A stretch of DNA of 64,000 nt from Actinoplanes sp. DH11 (GTDB lineage Bacteria > Actinomycetota > Actinomycetes > Mycobacteriales > Micromonosporaceae). Positions 52,474 through 60,104 of this stretch are shown here, one piece after another (positions within the stretch are counted from its first letter, which is position 1; the number at the start of each line of letters is the position of its first letter). Below the pieces are notes generated by a model, which was not told the origin of the DNA, did not search any database, and was given only the letters and a program-made list of their open reading frames with translations. The position numbers and the translations under genes are program-made. The DNA lies in assembly GCF_020873875.1 (NCBI RefSeq), contig NZ_JAHWGU010000013.1:92955-156954 (forward strand). The letters run 5' to 3'.

Positions 52474-53123
52474 CACACGCCGATCGCCAGCAGGTGCTTG
52501 TCCTGTCCGCCGATGTGCAGGGCCGCCCGGGCGTCCGCGTCGGTGAGCGTCTTCTGGTTCGACTCCGGCACGATGTTGACCCCCGGCTCGCGGCTCAGCC
52601 GGCGCAGCGCCTCGTCCACGGTGTCCCGGGGCAGGTCGGCGAGGAACGGCCGGAGCCGGGCCAGCCCGACCCAGGCACCCGGCTCGGCGGCGAGCGCGTC
52701 GTAGGTGCTCACCAGCCGGTCCCGCAACTCCCGGTCCGGGTCCTCCGGCGCGGCGGCGGTGCCGCGGACGTCGGTGCGGGCGAACAGCTCGGCCAGCGAG
52801 GCGCAGCCGCTCCGGGCCATCACCCGGTCGCGGAGGGCGGTCTGCAGCGCGGTCAGCGCCGCACCCAGGGCGGCGGCGCCCCGCGCGTGGAATTCCAGGT
52901 CCTTCTGCACCCGGACCCAGCCCTGGTCCTCCAACTGCAGGGCGAAGGTGCGCCCGCTCTTGCGGCTGGACAGGTACCGCAGACGGGCGAGCTTGTCCCG
53001 GGTGGGTTTGCGGACGTCCAGGCCGTACCGGTCGCGCAGCTCGGTGTTGAGGACCTCCCGGGCTTCCGCCATCAGCACCACGAGGAGCGCGCTTTCCGAG
53101 GCGAGGAGGTTATCGTCGGCCAT
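52473..53123 (-). CDS. 216-aa protein of a candidate defence operon
   Basis: Starts MADDNLLASESALLVVLMAE with GGAAGGA upstream and overlaps the preceding frame by 14 bases and the ATPase gene by a shared TGATG. It has an all-alpha N-terminal region with REVLNTELRDRYGLDVRKPT and a C-terminal GVNIVPESNQKTLTDADARA. No signal peptide, membrane helix or catalytic motif is recognised. Tight coupling suggests it is an adaptor or specificity subunit for the HerA-like motor. Unknown family. Confidence 0.7.
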   Translation of the reverse strand: MADDNLLASESALLVVLMAEAREVLNTELRDRYGLDVRKPTRDKLARLRYLSSRKSGRTFALQLEDQGWVRVQKDLEFHARGAAALGAALTALQTALRDRVMARSGCASLAELFARTDVRGTAAAPEDPDRELRDRLVSTYDALAAEPGAWVGLARLRPFLADLPRDTVDEALRRLSREPGVNIVPESNQKTLTDADARAALHIGGQDKHLLAIGV

Positions 53124-54140
53124 GGGATCTTCCTTCCGCTGCTTCACGCCGGCGTCCCCGGAGGAAGGCGCCGATCTGGTGGACCACCGCGCCGACGTCG
53201 TGGCTGACGCGCGCATTGGTGAAACGCAGGACGGCGTAACCGTCGAGTTGTAGCTGTACGTCGCGCTGCCGGTCCTCCTCGAACCGGCGCGGGTGGCAGT
53301 GCTCCGGGCCGTCGAGCTCGACGACGCAGCGCTCCGCGGGCCAGACCAGGTCGAGCCGGATCGGCGCGGTGAGGGCATGCGACTGGTACGTCTGGTTCCA
53401 CGCCCGGCCGGCGGCCCAGCACTCGGCGGACAGGGCGGCCTCCAGGGCCCGTTCCACCGTGCTGGCCGGATGCGGCAGGCCGACGACGCCCGCCACCGAC
53501 CCGGCCGACGCCACGGTCGAGCCGGCCGCGGTCGAGCCGGCCGCGTCCGGGCCGGCGGTGGGGAGCGGGGGAGTGGCGGGTGGCAGCCGGCGCATCGGGA
53601 GGTGGTCGAGCCGCTCCGCGCCGGGCCCGACGATCCAGACCGCCGGCCCGCCGTTGCGCACCAGCCACTCCGCGCCGGCGGCAAGGATCTCCTGGTCACC
53701 GGCGGATTCCAGCAGCAGCACCAGGCGACGCCGGCCGAACGCCTCCGCGACGATCCGGGCCAGCGCCGCCGTCCGGGTGCGCAGCGGGACGACCGCGCCG
53801 GCCGGGCGCAGGCCGGTGAGGGCGAGGACGGCCAGCTCGGTCAGGAACGCGACCGGGTACCTGTCGCGGCGGGCCAGCTCGGCCGCGGCCGACCGGACCG
53901 CCGCCAGCCCGAGACGTCCGGGCGGTCGACGGCCGCGGCGTCCGGCAGCCAGGCCGGCAGCAGCTCGACGGCGACCCGTTCCAGTTCGGCCACGGCACTG
54001 CCGACCACGTCGCGGGGCGCGGCCGGCGCGGTGGCCGGGCGGCTCACCACCACGGCGAGGTCGGGGTGGTCGCCGGCGATCAGGAGAGCGAGCGCGCCGG
54101 CCTCGGCGCCGGGCAGCGCGACGACACGGTCCGTCGGCAC
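53110..54140 (-). pseudogene. Frameshifted DUF559/VSR-like nuclease
   Basis: From the GTG at 54140 one frame reads VPTDRVVALPGAEAGALALL, AVAELERVAVELLPAWLPDA; near 53915-53945 coding switches by one base to RLGLAAVRSAAAELARRDRY and continues to a normal stop at 53110. The C-terminal ~110 residues match the DUF559/VSR endonuclease-like fold: RLDLVWPAERCVVELDGPEH with the D..(E/V)xD core, FEEDRQRDVQLQLDGYAVLR, FTNARV. The domain appears intact. The frameshift could be a real mutation, a sequencing error or a slippage site. It is the first gene of the operon with the 216-aa protein and the HerA-like motor. Confidence 0.65.
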
Positions 54141-54423
54141 CGGCCAGCTGCTGGGCGGCGCTCATCGTGGATCGGGGGCCGGCAGGGCGGCGGTGGTCAG
54201 CGTCATCAACCCTTCCGCAGCCGGCGCCGGACTTCCGCGGACAGCCTACGAACCTGTTCCGGTGATCGCCATAGCGTCGTCGTGCACCGTGCTCGCGCCG
54301 TTCGGCGGAGTGTCGCACGCCTGTCACACCCGGAAACGGCCGGGCGCTGGTCAGCCCGGGGCTGTGCCAAAAGCCGCTGACGTCCGTGCATGATCACAAA
54401 AGCTGTCATATCGTTCGTAGACG

Positions 54424-55287
54424 ATGCTTCGACGCTGGCACATCTTCGTCCTGGTGATCCTCGCCGTCGTCGCCCTCGCCTGTGACGGCGCGGGCGAGGC
54501 CTCTCCCGAGCCGTCCGGCCCGAAACCCAGCAGCCGCCCGGCAACGGCCCTGCCGTCCTCGATGGCCGCCCTCGGTGATTCGATCACCGCCGGGTTCGGC
54601 AGTTGCCTGGCATTCGTGGCGTGCAGCCGGAATTCCTGGTCGACCGGCACCGGCCGTGCGGTGGAGAGTCACTACCGGCGGATCCTCGACGGCAACCCGA
54701 AGATCAAGGGCCGGGCGGACAACTTCGCCGAGCCGGGCGCCGAGGCGGACGCGCTGGCCGGGCAGGCGGACCGGGCCGTCGATGCGAAAGCGCAGTACGT
54801 GACGATCCTGATCGGTGCGAACGACGCCTGCGCCGGCCGGGTGGCGGACATGACGGCGGTGCGCACCTTCCGCCAGGAGGTCGATCGGGGCCTGAGCCGG
54901 CTGAAGAAGGGCCTGCCGAAGACGCGGGTGCTGATGGTGAGCATCCCCGACCTCTACCGGTTGTGGCAGGTCGGGCGCGCGGACGAGCGGGCGGTGCGGG
55001 TCTGGGCCGAGGGCCGGATCTGCCCGTCGATGCTCGCCGATCCGACCTCGACGGCGCGGGCGGACGAGCAGCGGCGCCGGGCGGTCCGGGACCGCATCGA
55101 CGCGTACAACGAGCAGCTGCGCAAATCCTGCAAGGCGTACGGGAAACGGTGCCGCTGGGACGGCGGCCGGGCACACCAGGTGCGGTTCACGCTCGACCTG
55201 GTCAACGAGGTCGACTACTTCCACCCGAACGTCGAGGGCCAGAACGAACTGGCCGATGTGGTGTATCCCCGACGATTCACCTGGTGA
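54424..55287 (+). CDS. SGNH/GDSL-type hydrolase lipoprotein
   Basis: A 287-aa protein with a lipoprotein signal (LVILAVVALAC, Cys 20). Block I ALGDSITAG gives the nucleophilic Ser, LIGANDACAG block III the oxyanion Asn, and DYFHPNVEGQNELA block V the Asp/His pair. It should act outside the membrane on esters of lipids or glycans. A TATCGT box nine bases before the ATG and the absence of a purine-rich site suggest a leaderless or near-leaderless transcript. Confidence 0.85.
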   Translation: MLRRWHIFVLVILAVVALACDGAGEASPEPSGPKPSSRPATALPSSMAALGDSITAGFGSCLAFVACSRNSWSTGTGRAVESHYRRILDGNPKIKGRADNFAEPGAEADALAGQADRAVDAKAQYVTILIGANDACAGRVADMTAVRTFRQEVDRGLSRLKKGLPKTRVLMVSIPDLYRLWQVGRADERAVRVWAEGRICPSMLADPTSTARADEQRRRAVRDRIDAYNEQLRKSCKAYGKRCRWDGGRAHQVRFTLDLVNEVDYFHPNVEGQNELADVVYPRRFTW

Positions 55288-55477
55288 CCGCCGTCACACT
55301 CCGCCGATGTGGCACATCGCCGCATGCCGTCCGGACCAGGACATTTGCGAAAACTCGGTGACCGCTCACCTGTCCGTGCGTTTTGCCGGCGCGTTTCAGC
55401 GGTAACCATGGAGCCTCAAGCACGGGGGATTCAAGCGAACAAAAGCTGATATCAACGACAGTGCTGAGAGGACCCCG

Positions 55478-56179
55478 ATGGCTGACTGGGTTCTGGTGCC
55501 CTGCCTGGTGCGGTTGCGTGCCGAACTGAACGGCATCGCCCCCGGCCGCGACAAGAAATCAGATGGAACCATTGGAGACCGGGCACATCGGGCAAGTGTC
55601 TCCGACCACAACGACGACGAGACCGGCCGGGTGCCGATCCGGGACGCCGACTCCAAGCACGAGGTGCACGCGTTCGACGCGGACGCCGATCTGCGTACCC
55701 CGAACCTGACCATGGAGATGGTGGTGCGGCACCTCCTGCGCCGGTGCCGCAGCGGGGCCGAGAAACGGCTGCGCTACATCATCTACAACCGCCGGATCTG
55801 GGAGGCGTCGAACGGCTGGCGACAGCGCGCCTACACCGGTTCCAGCCCGCACACCGAACACGCGCACTTCTCCGCCTCGTACGAGACCGCACGTGAGGTC
55901 GACACCTCATCCTGGCGACTGGAGGACATCCCCGTGGCACTGACCGACGCCGACAAGAAGTGGCTCTCCGCCCAGATCGACGCGGCGGCGACCCGAGCCG
56001 CTGAGCGGGTGTGGAAGACCCGGCTGAACATCGCGGTGCAGTCCGGCGCGAAGCCGAGCCTGCAGGAAGCGGGTTCGATCCTGCGCTACACGTCAAGTGA
56101 GCACCACCGGATCGAGGACGAGCTGCAGTCCCTGCGCACCGAGGTGCAGAAGGTGCTGGCCGAGGAGAATCAGGGCTGA
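55478..56179 (+). CDS. M15-like D,D-peptidase fold protein (phage-lysin type)
   Basis: A 233-aa protein with GAGAGGA upstream. WVLVPCLVRLRAELNGIAP, SVSDHNDDETGRVPIRDADS, VHAFDADADLR and SSPHTEHAHFSASYET match a peptidase M15-like module common in actinobacterial and phage genomes; the H-x8-D and HxH residues would bind zinc and the enzyme would cut peptidoglycan stem peptides. The C-terminal ~75 residues are a coiled coil (LTDADKKWLSAQIDAAATRA). No signal peptide, so a prophage-derived or domesticated lysin is possible, but no other phage genes adjoin. Confidence 0.7.
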   Translation: MADWVLVPCLVRLRAELNGIAPGRDKKSDGTIGDRAHRASVSDHNDDETGRVPIRDADSKHEVHAFDADADLRTPNLTMEMVVRHLLRRCRSGAEKRLRYIIYNRRIWEASNGWRQRAYTGSSPHTEHAHFSASYETAREVDTSSWRLEDIPVALTDADKKWLSAQIDAAATRAAERVWKTRLNIAVQSGAKPSLQEAGSILRYTSSEHHRIEDELQSLRTEVQKVLAEENQG

Positions 56180-56189
56180 GAAGCGGTAC

Positions 56190-56217
56190 GCGGGGCGGGC
56201 GTCACCACCCGCCCCGC
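56190..56217 (+). terminator. Hairpin terminator
   Basis: GCGGGGCGGG, 8-base loop, CCCGCCCCGC: perfect 10-bp stem 11 bases after the M15-like gene. Confidence 0.75.
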
Positions 56218-56394
56218 GTCAGACCGTGTGCGCCTGCCGGGCCGTCGCTTCGGAGCCCGCGGCGCCGTCGCCGGTCGAGGTGACCCGGCGCCGTTGTTCG
56301 CCGCTCTGGGCCCGGAGGAGCAGGGCGCGAGCGTACGGGGATAAGCGCTCATCCAGGCACACCGGAGGTGCCAACATCGAGTAACGTGAATCAC

Positions 56395-57582
56395 ATGGTG
56401 GAGCTCTACTCCCGACGGTCGTTCGTCGCCGGTGCGCTGACCGCCGGCACCCTCTCCACCGCTGCCGGCTATCTGTTCACCCGCCGCGAGCCGGTCAAAC
56501 TTGTGCTGACCACCGGCGCCGACGCGACCGGCGCGCGCCAGCTGCTGATCAACATGTGGAACCGCCTGCACCCGGACATCACCATCGAGGTGGTGGAGGT
56601 GAACAGCTCCACCCAGGATCAGTACGCGAAGTTCGTCGAGACCCGGGCCGACATCTACAACCTCGATGTCATCCACATCCCGCGGTTCGCCGAGGCCGGC
56701 CGGATCACGCCGCTCGTGCCCCGCAACGACGCCACCCTGCTCGACCCGGTGCAGCGGGTCTGCGCCGTGGAGAACTCCCCGGACGAGTACTGGGCGATCC
56801 CGTTCAACACCGACGTCGGCATGCTGTTCCGCCGGATCACCGACAAGCGCGCGACCGACCTCGCGCCGAGCATGGACGAGGTGCTGGCCCAGGGCAGTCT
56901 GACCGCGCAGCTCAGGACCGACGGGATCGCCACCGACGAGGCGTTCGTCGTCAACGTGCTGGAGCAGGCGCTCGCCCAGGACGAGGCGATCCTGGACGCC
57001 GGCGGCACGGTCTCGTTCAACCTCGGGCAGTGGAAGACCGCTCTCGCGCCGCTCGCCGACGCGCTGCGCCGCCGCCGGGTGCTGCCGGAGTCCAGCGAGG
57101 AGACGACCATCCGCACCTACAACGTGCGCGACGCGCGCTACATGCGGAACTGGCCGGTCTGGTTCCCGCAGGTGGACCGGGCCGAGCGGGGCAGCAAGGC
57201 GGGCACCATGGAGATCCGTCTCGGCGGGTTGCCGGTCGGCATCCTCGGCGGGCAGAGCCTGGCGGTGGCCAGCGACTCCGCGCACCGCGACGAGGCCGAG
57301 CAGGTGATCCAGTTCCTGACCGACGAGCCGGCCCAGAAACTGCTGGCGTCCTTCGGGTTCGCGCCGCCCGGCCTGGACGCCTACATCGACGCCGGTGTGC
57401 AGGCGGTCGCGCCGCACGTCACCACGATCCGGACCGCGGTGGAGGCGTCCCGCCCGCGCCCCATGCATCCCGGCTACGCCGACTTCGCCCGCGCCTTCAA
57501 GGACCACACGTTCGCCTACCTGTACCGCGACGAGGAACTCACCCAGCGCTTCGTCGACGATCTGCGGGAGGCGTTGAGATGA
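56395..57582 (+). CDS. Extracellular solute-binding protein family 1, Tat-type signal, orphan
   Basis: A 395-aa protein starting MVELYSRRSFVAGALTAGTL, a twin-arginine signal. The mature part has the family 1 fold (KLVLTTGADATGARQLLINM, NLDVIHIPRFAEAGRITPLV, DEYWAIPFNTDVGMLFRR, LAVASDSAHRDEAEQVIQFL). It would bind a sugar or oligosaccharide, but no permease or ATPase gene is next to it; a small membrane protein is coupled by ATGA instead. TAACGT seven bases before the ATG suggests a leaderless mRNA. Confidence 0.8.
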   Translation: MVELYSRRSFVAGALTAGTLSTAAGYLFTRREPVKLVLTTGADATGARQLLINMWNRLHPDITIEVVEVNSSTQDQYAKFVETRADIYNLDVIHIPRFAEAGRITPLVPRNDATLLDPVQRVCAVENSPDEYWAIPFNTDVGMLFRRITDKRATDLAPSMDEVLAQGSLTAQLRTDGIATDEAFVVNVLEQALAQDEAILDAGGTVSFNLGQWKTALAPLADALRRRRVLPESSEETTIRTYNVRDARYMRNWPVWFPQVDRAERGSKAGTMEIRLGGLPVGILGGQSLAVASDSAHRDEAEQVIQFLTDEPAQKLLASFGFAPPGLDAYIDAGVQAVAPHVTTIRTAVEASRPRPMHPGYADFARAFKDHTFAYLYRDEELTQRFVDDLREALR

Positions 57583-58022
57583 TCGATATCGGACTGCAGG
57601 CGTGGCAGATTCCGATCTTCGCAACCGCCGTGATCCTCCTGGCGGAAGGCGGCGTCTACCTCTTCCTGAAAGCCCGCGGCAAGGATCCGGCCACCAGCGC
57701 CGCAAGCCTGTCCAACAAGCGGCTCCGCACTGCCGGCCTCGGCCTGCTCTCCCTGCTCGCCCTGATCATGGCGGTGGCGGCGCTGGGCCCGGCACTCGCC
57801 GACCAGCTGGCCGGCGTCACCGGCGCGGCTCTCGCCGCGGTCGGCGTCTGGCTGGCGTGGCGCTCCTACCAGGAGACGGTGAAACTGGCCGCCGAGATCC
57901 GCAACAACCGCCCGGGCGACGCCAGAGCCCAGGATTCGAGGCCCGAGAGGACCGAAGGGAGCGCGGCGGGAAGCTCCGGGGCCGCCGGGGCGCGTGATTC
58001 CGCGGCGCGGGAGCCCGAGTGA
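57579..58022 (+). CDS. Small two-helix membrane protein
   Basis: A 147-aa protein with helices at about 10-32 and 50-95 (the latter may be two), then a charged, disordered C-terminus. It overlaps the binding-protein gene by ATGA, so the two should be made together. It might anchor or signal for the binding protein. No family recognised. Confidence 0.6.
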   Translation: MIDIGLQAWQIPIFATAVILLAEGGVYLFLKARGKDPATSAASLSNKRLRTAGLGLLSLLALIMAVAALGPALADQLAGVTGAALAAVGVWLAWRSYQETVKLAAEIRNNRPGDARAQDSRPERTEGSAAGSSGAAGARDSAAREPE

Positions 58023-58026
58023 CCGA

Positions 58027-58569
58027 TCAGCCGAACCGGCCGACGAGGCGCTTCTGCCAGGGCGTCTCGACCGCCCGCGGATGGTAGTGGCGCCGCACCC
58101 ACGCGACCGCCTCGCCCGCCGGCACACCGTCCAGCACGGCCAGGCACGCCAGCGCGGTCCCGGTCCGGCCACGCCCGCCGCCGCAGGCCACCTCGACGCG
58201 CTCACCCGCGCTGCGGCGCAGGGCTTCCAGCAGAACCGTGCGGGTGTACGCCTGATCGGCCGGCAACCAGAAATCCGGCCAGCGCACCCAGCGGTGGGTC
58301 CAGCCGACCTCGGGCGGCGCCGAGCCGAGCAGGTAGACACCGAACTGCGGCGGGTGCCCGGAGGGCATCGGGTACCGCAGGCCGCGCCCCCGGACGAGCC
58401 GCCCCGACGGCAGCCGCAGCACGCCCGCGCCGGTCGGCTCCCAGCCGGCGGCAGTGGGCTCCGGGCCCGGATCGGCCGGCTCTGGGCTGGGATCGGGCAG
58501 CTTCGGGCTGGGATCGGCCGGCACGGGTGCGTCCGGTGTGGTGCTCCGGTCCGGCGCTCCGCTCGACAT
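58027..58569 (-). CDS. CX5R protein phosphatase-like protein
   Basis: A 180-aa protein. The phosphate loop is C129-GGGRG-R135 followed by TG, and WPDFWLP with D99 is the general-acid loop of dual-specificity/tyrosine phosphatases. The N-terminal ~45 residues are a Pro/Asp/Glu-rich repeat (PDPSPEPADPGPEP) likely disordered. It should dephosphorylate phosphotyrosine or a phosphorylated nucleotide/lipid. The ATG at 58569 lies 44 bases from the divergent exporter gene. Confidence 0.75.
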   Translation of the reverse strand: MSSGAPDRSTTPDAPVPADPSPKLPDPSPEPADPGPEPTAAGWEPTGAGVLRLPSGRLVRGRGLRYPMPSGHPPQFGVYLLGSAPPEVGWTHRWVRWPDFWLPADQAYTRTVLLEALRRSAGERVEVACGGGRGRTGTALACLAVLDGVPAGEAVAWVRRHYHPRAVETPWQKRLVGRFG

Positions 58570-58599
58570 GGCCCCGATGGTAGCCACGCCGGCGGGAGT

Positions 58600-58605
58600 T
58601 AGGGT
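58600..58605 (+). promoter_or_regulatory. -10 box of the leaderless MFS gene
   Basis: TAGGGT lies seven bases before the GTG at 58613. No ribosome-binding sequence lies between, so transcription and translation probably start together. Confidence 0.5.
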
Positions 58606-58612
58606 GCCCCCG

Positions 58613-59956
58613 GTGAGCTCGCTCGTCCAGACCTTCCTCCCGGCCCGGCTCGGCATCAGCTTCCGGTGGCTGCTCGCCTCGTCCTGGGCGACTAACCTCG
58701 GTGACGGCATCGCCGCGGCCGCCGGCCCGCTGCTTGTCGCCTCGCTCACCGCCGACCCGTTCCTGATCTCGATGGCCGCGCTGCTGGGCTGGGCGCCGCC
58801 GCTGATCTGCGGCCTCTACGCCGGGGTGCTCTCCGACCGCCACGACCGGCGCCGGATCGTGCTTGTCGCCAACGCCGCCCGGCTGCTGGTGCTGGCCGCG
58901 CTCGTCGTGCTGCTCGCCACCGGCCACCTCGACGTCCAGGGCGCACTGATCGGTCTCGGACTGCTCGCCACCGCCGAGGTGTTCGCCGACAACACCACGT
59001 CGACGATGACGCCGATGCTGGTGCACCGGGACGACCTGGCGGTCGCGAACGCCCGTCTGCAGACCGGCTTCATCACGCTCAACCAGCTCGCCGGTCCGCC
59101 GTTGGGCGCGGCGTTCTTCGCCGCCGGCCGGGTCTGGCCGCTGGTCGCCGAGGTGGTCCTGCTCTGCGCCGGCATCCTGCTGGTGGCGAAGGTCCGGCTG
59201 CCACCGCACGGCCGTGCGGCCCGGGTCGCCGGCCGGCCCGGCGTGGACGTCCGGCCGGTCGGGGAAGGCGCCGACGCAAGTCCGCTCGGGGAGGGCGCCG
59301 GGTCCGCAGCGCTGGACGCCGGGTCCGCGGTGGTGGACGCCGGTTCCGGTGGTGTCCGGCGGGAGATCGCCGAAGGTATCCACTGGGTGGTGCGGCACGC
59401 CGCGGTGCGTACCCTCTGCCTGACGATCTTGATCTTCAACCTGACGTTCGGGGCCGCCTGGTCGGTGCTGGTGCTCTACGCGAGCGAGCGGCTCGGGCTG
59501 GGGGCGATCGGATTCGGACTGATCACCACGTTCTCGGCCGCCGGCGGCATCCTCGGCACCAGCCTCTACGGGTGGCTGACCGCCCGGATCAGCCTGGGCA
59601 ACCTGATGCGGATCGGCCTGATCATCGAGACGCTCACGCATCTGGCGCTGGCCGCGACGACCTTGCCGTGGGTGGCGCTGCCGGTCTTCTTCGTCTTCGG
59701 GGCGCACGCGTTCGTCTGGGGCACGACCTCCAAGGTGGTCCGTCAGCGTGCCGTGCCGCAGCACCTGCAGGGCCGGGTGGACAGCGTGAACACGATCTGC
59801 GTCTACGGCGGCCTGGTGATCGGCTCGGCGGCCGGCGGCGTGCTCGCCACCCACTACGGCGTGGCGGCGCCGTTCTGGGCGGCCTTCATCGGCTCCACCG
59901 TCTTCGTGATCCTGCTCTGGCCGCAGATGACCAGGATCGCCCACCAGGACCACTGA
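58613..59956 (+). CDS. MFS exporter (EntS-like)
   Basis: A 447-aa transporter with about 10-12 helices. GVLSDRHDRRRIVLVANAAR is the MFS loop 2-3 signature; LAVANARLQTGFITLNQLAG and ILGTSLYGWLTARISLG are typical of the enterobactin-exporter/multidrug group. A central cytoplasmic loop of ~60 residues contains an imperfect repeat (PLGEGAGSAALDAGSAVVDAG). It would export a small hydrophobic molecule in exchange for protons. No biosynthetic genes adjoin, so the substrate is unknown. Confidence 0.85.
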   Translation: MSSLVQTFLPARLGISFRWLLASSWATNLGDGIAAAAGPLLVASLTADPFLISMAALLGWAPPLICGLYAGVLSDRHDRRRIVLVANAARLLVLAALVVLLATGHLDVQGALIGLGLLATAEVFADNTTSTMTPMLVHRDDLAVANARLQTGFITLNQLAGPPLGAAFFAAGRVWPLVAEVVLLCAGILLVAKVRLPPHGRAARVAGRPGVDVRPVGEGADASPLGEGAGSAALDAGSAVVDAGSGGVRREIAEGIHWVVRHAAVRTLCLTILIFNLTFGAAWSVLVLYASERLGLGAIGFGLITTFSAAGGILGTSLYGWLTARISLGNLMRIGLIIETLTHLALAATTLPWVALPVFFVFGAHAFVWGTTSKVVRQRAVPQHLQGRVDSVNTICVYGGLVIGSAAGGVLATHYGVAAPFWAAFIGSTVFVILLWPQMTRIAHQDH

Positions 59957-59960
59957 CCGT

Positions 59961-59966
59961 TATAGT
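59961..59966 (+). promoter_or_regulatory. -10 box of the argS leader transcript
   Basis: TATAGT ends six bases before the leader peptide ATG at 59973, the spacing of a leaderless start. It lies 5 bases after the MFS stop. Confidence 0.6.
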
Positions 59967-59972
59967 CGGCGC

Positions 59973-60020
59973 ATGTTCTGCTTCAGCGTGCGACGCCGGC
60001 GTCCCTCGGGCCGCCGCTGA
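59973..60020 (+). CDS. Arginine-rich leader peptide of argS
   Basis: ATG to TGA encodes MFCFSVRRRRPSGRR, 15 residues with six arginines, four of them consecutive (CGA CGC CGG CGT). It is preceded by a TATAGT box at leaderless spacing and sits 85 bases upstream of argS. A run of codons for the very amino acid charged by the downstream enzyme is the hallmark of ribosome-mediated attenuation: slow decoding at the Arg codons would change downstream RNA folding. The peptide itself is unlikely to have another function. Confidence 0.75.
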   Translation: MFCFSVRRRRPSGRR

Positions 60021-60036
60021 AGCTCTGCGTTTCCAC

Positions 60037-60058
60037 CGGCGGGTCGTCACCCGCCGGC
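60037..60058 (+). promoter_or_regulatory. Attenuator-type hairpin in the argS leader
   Basis: CCGGCGGGT, loop CGTC, ACCCGCCGG: perfect 9-bp stem. Its right arm (CGCCGGC, 60053-60059) is also complementary to GCCGGCG at 59995-60001 inside the leader peptide's Arg codons, so two folds exclude each other, the basis of a switch. Confidence 0.65.
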
Positions 60059-60073
60059 ATCGGATCGTGGCTG

Positions 60074-60104
60074 GTCGACCCGTCTCATCCTCGATGGGGT
60101 CGAC
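60074..60104 (+). promoter_or_regulatory. Start-site hairpin of argS
   Basis: GTCGACCC, 15-base loop, GGGTCGAC: perfect 8-bp stem ending on the base before the argS GTG. It would cover the initiation region and could limit translation. Confidence 0.55.

Noticed and set aside
49468..52704. 1078-codon plus-strand open frame
   Set aside because: Antisense to the double-ATPase gene; Arg/Gly-rich and without domains despite its length.
58202..59953. 583-codon minus-strand open frame
   Set aside because: Antisense to the MFS exporter and out of frame with the phosphatase; no supporting motif.
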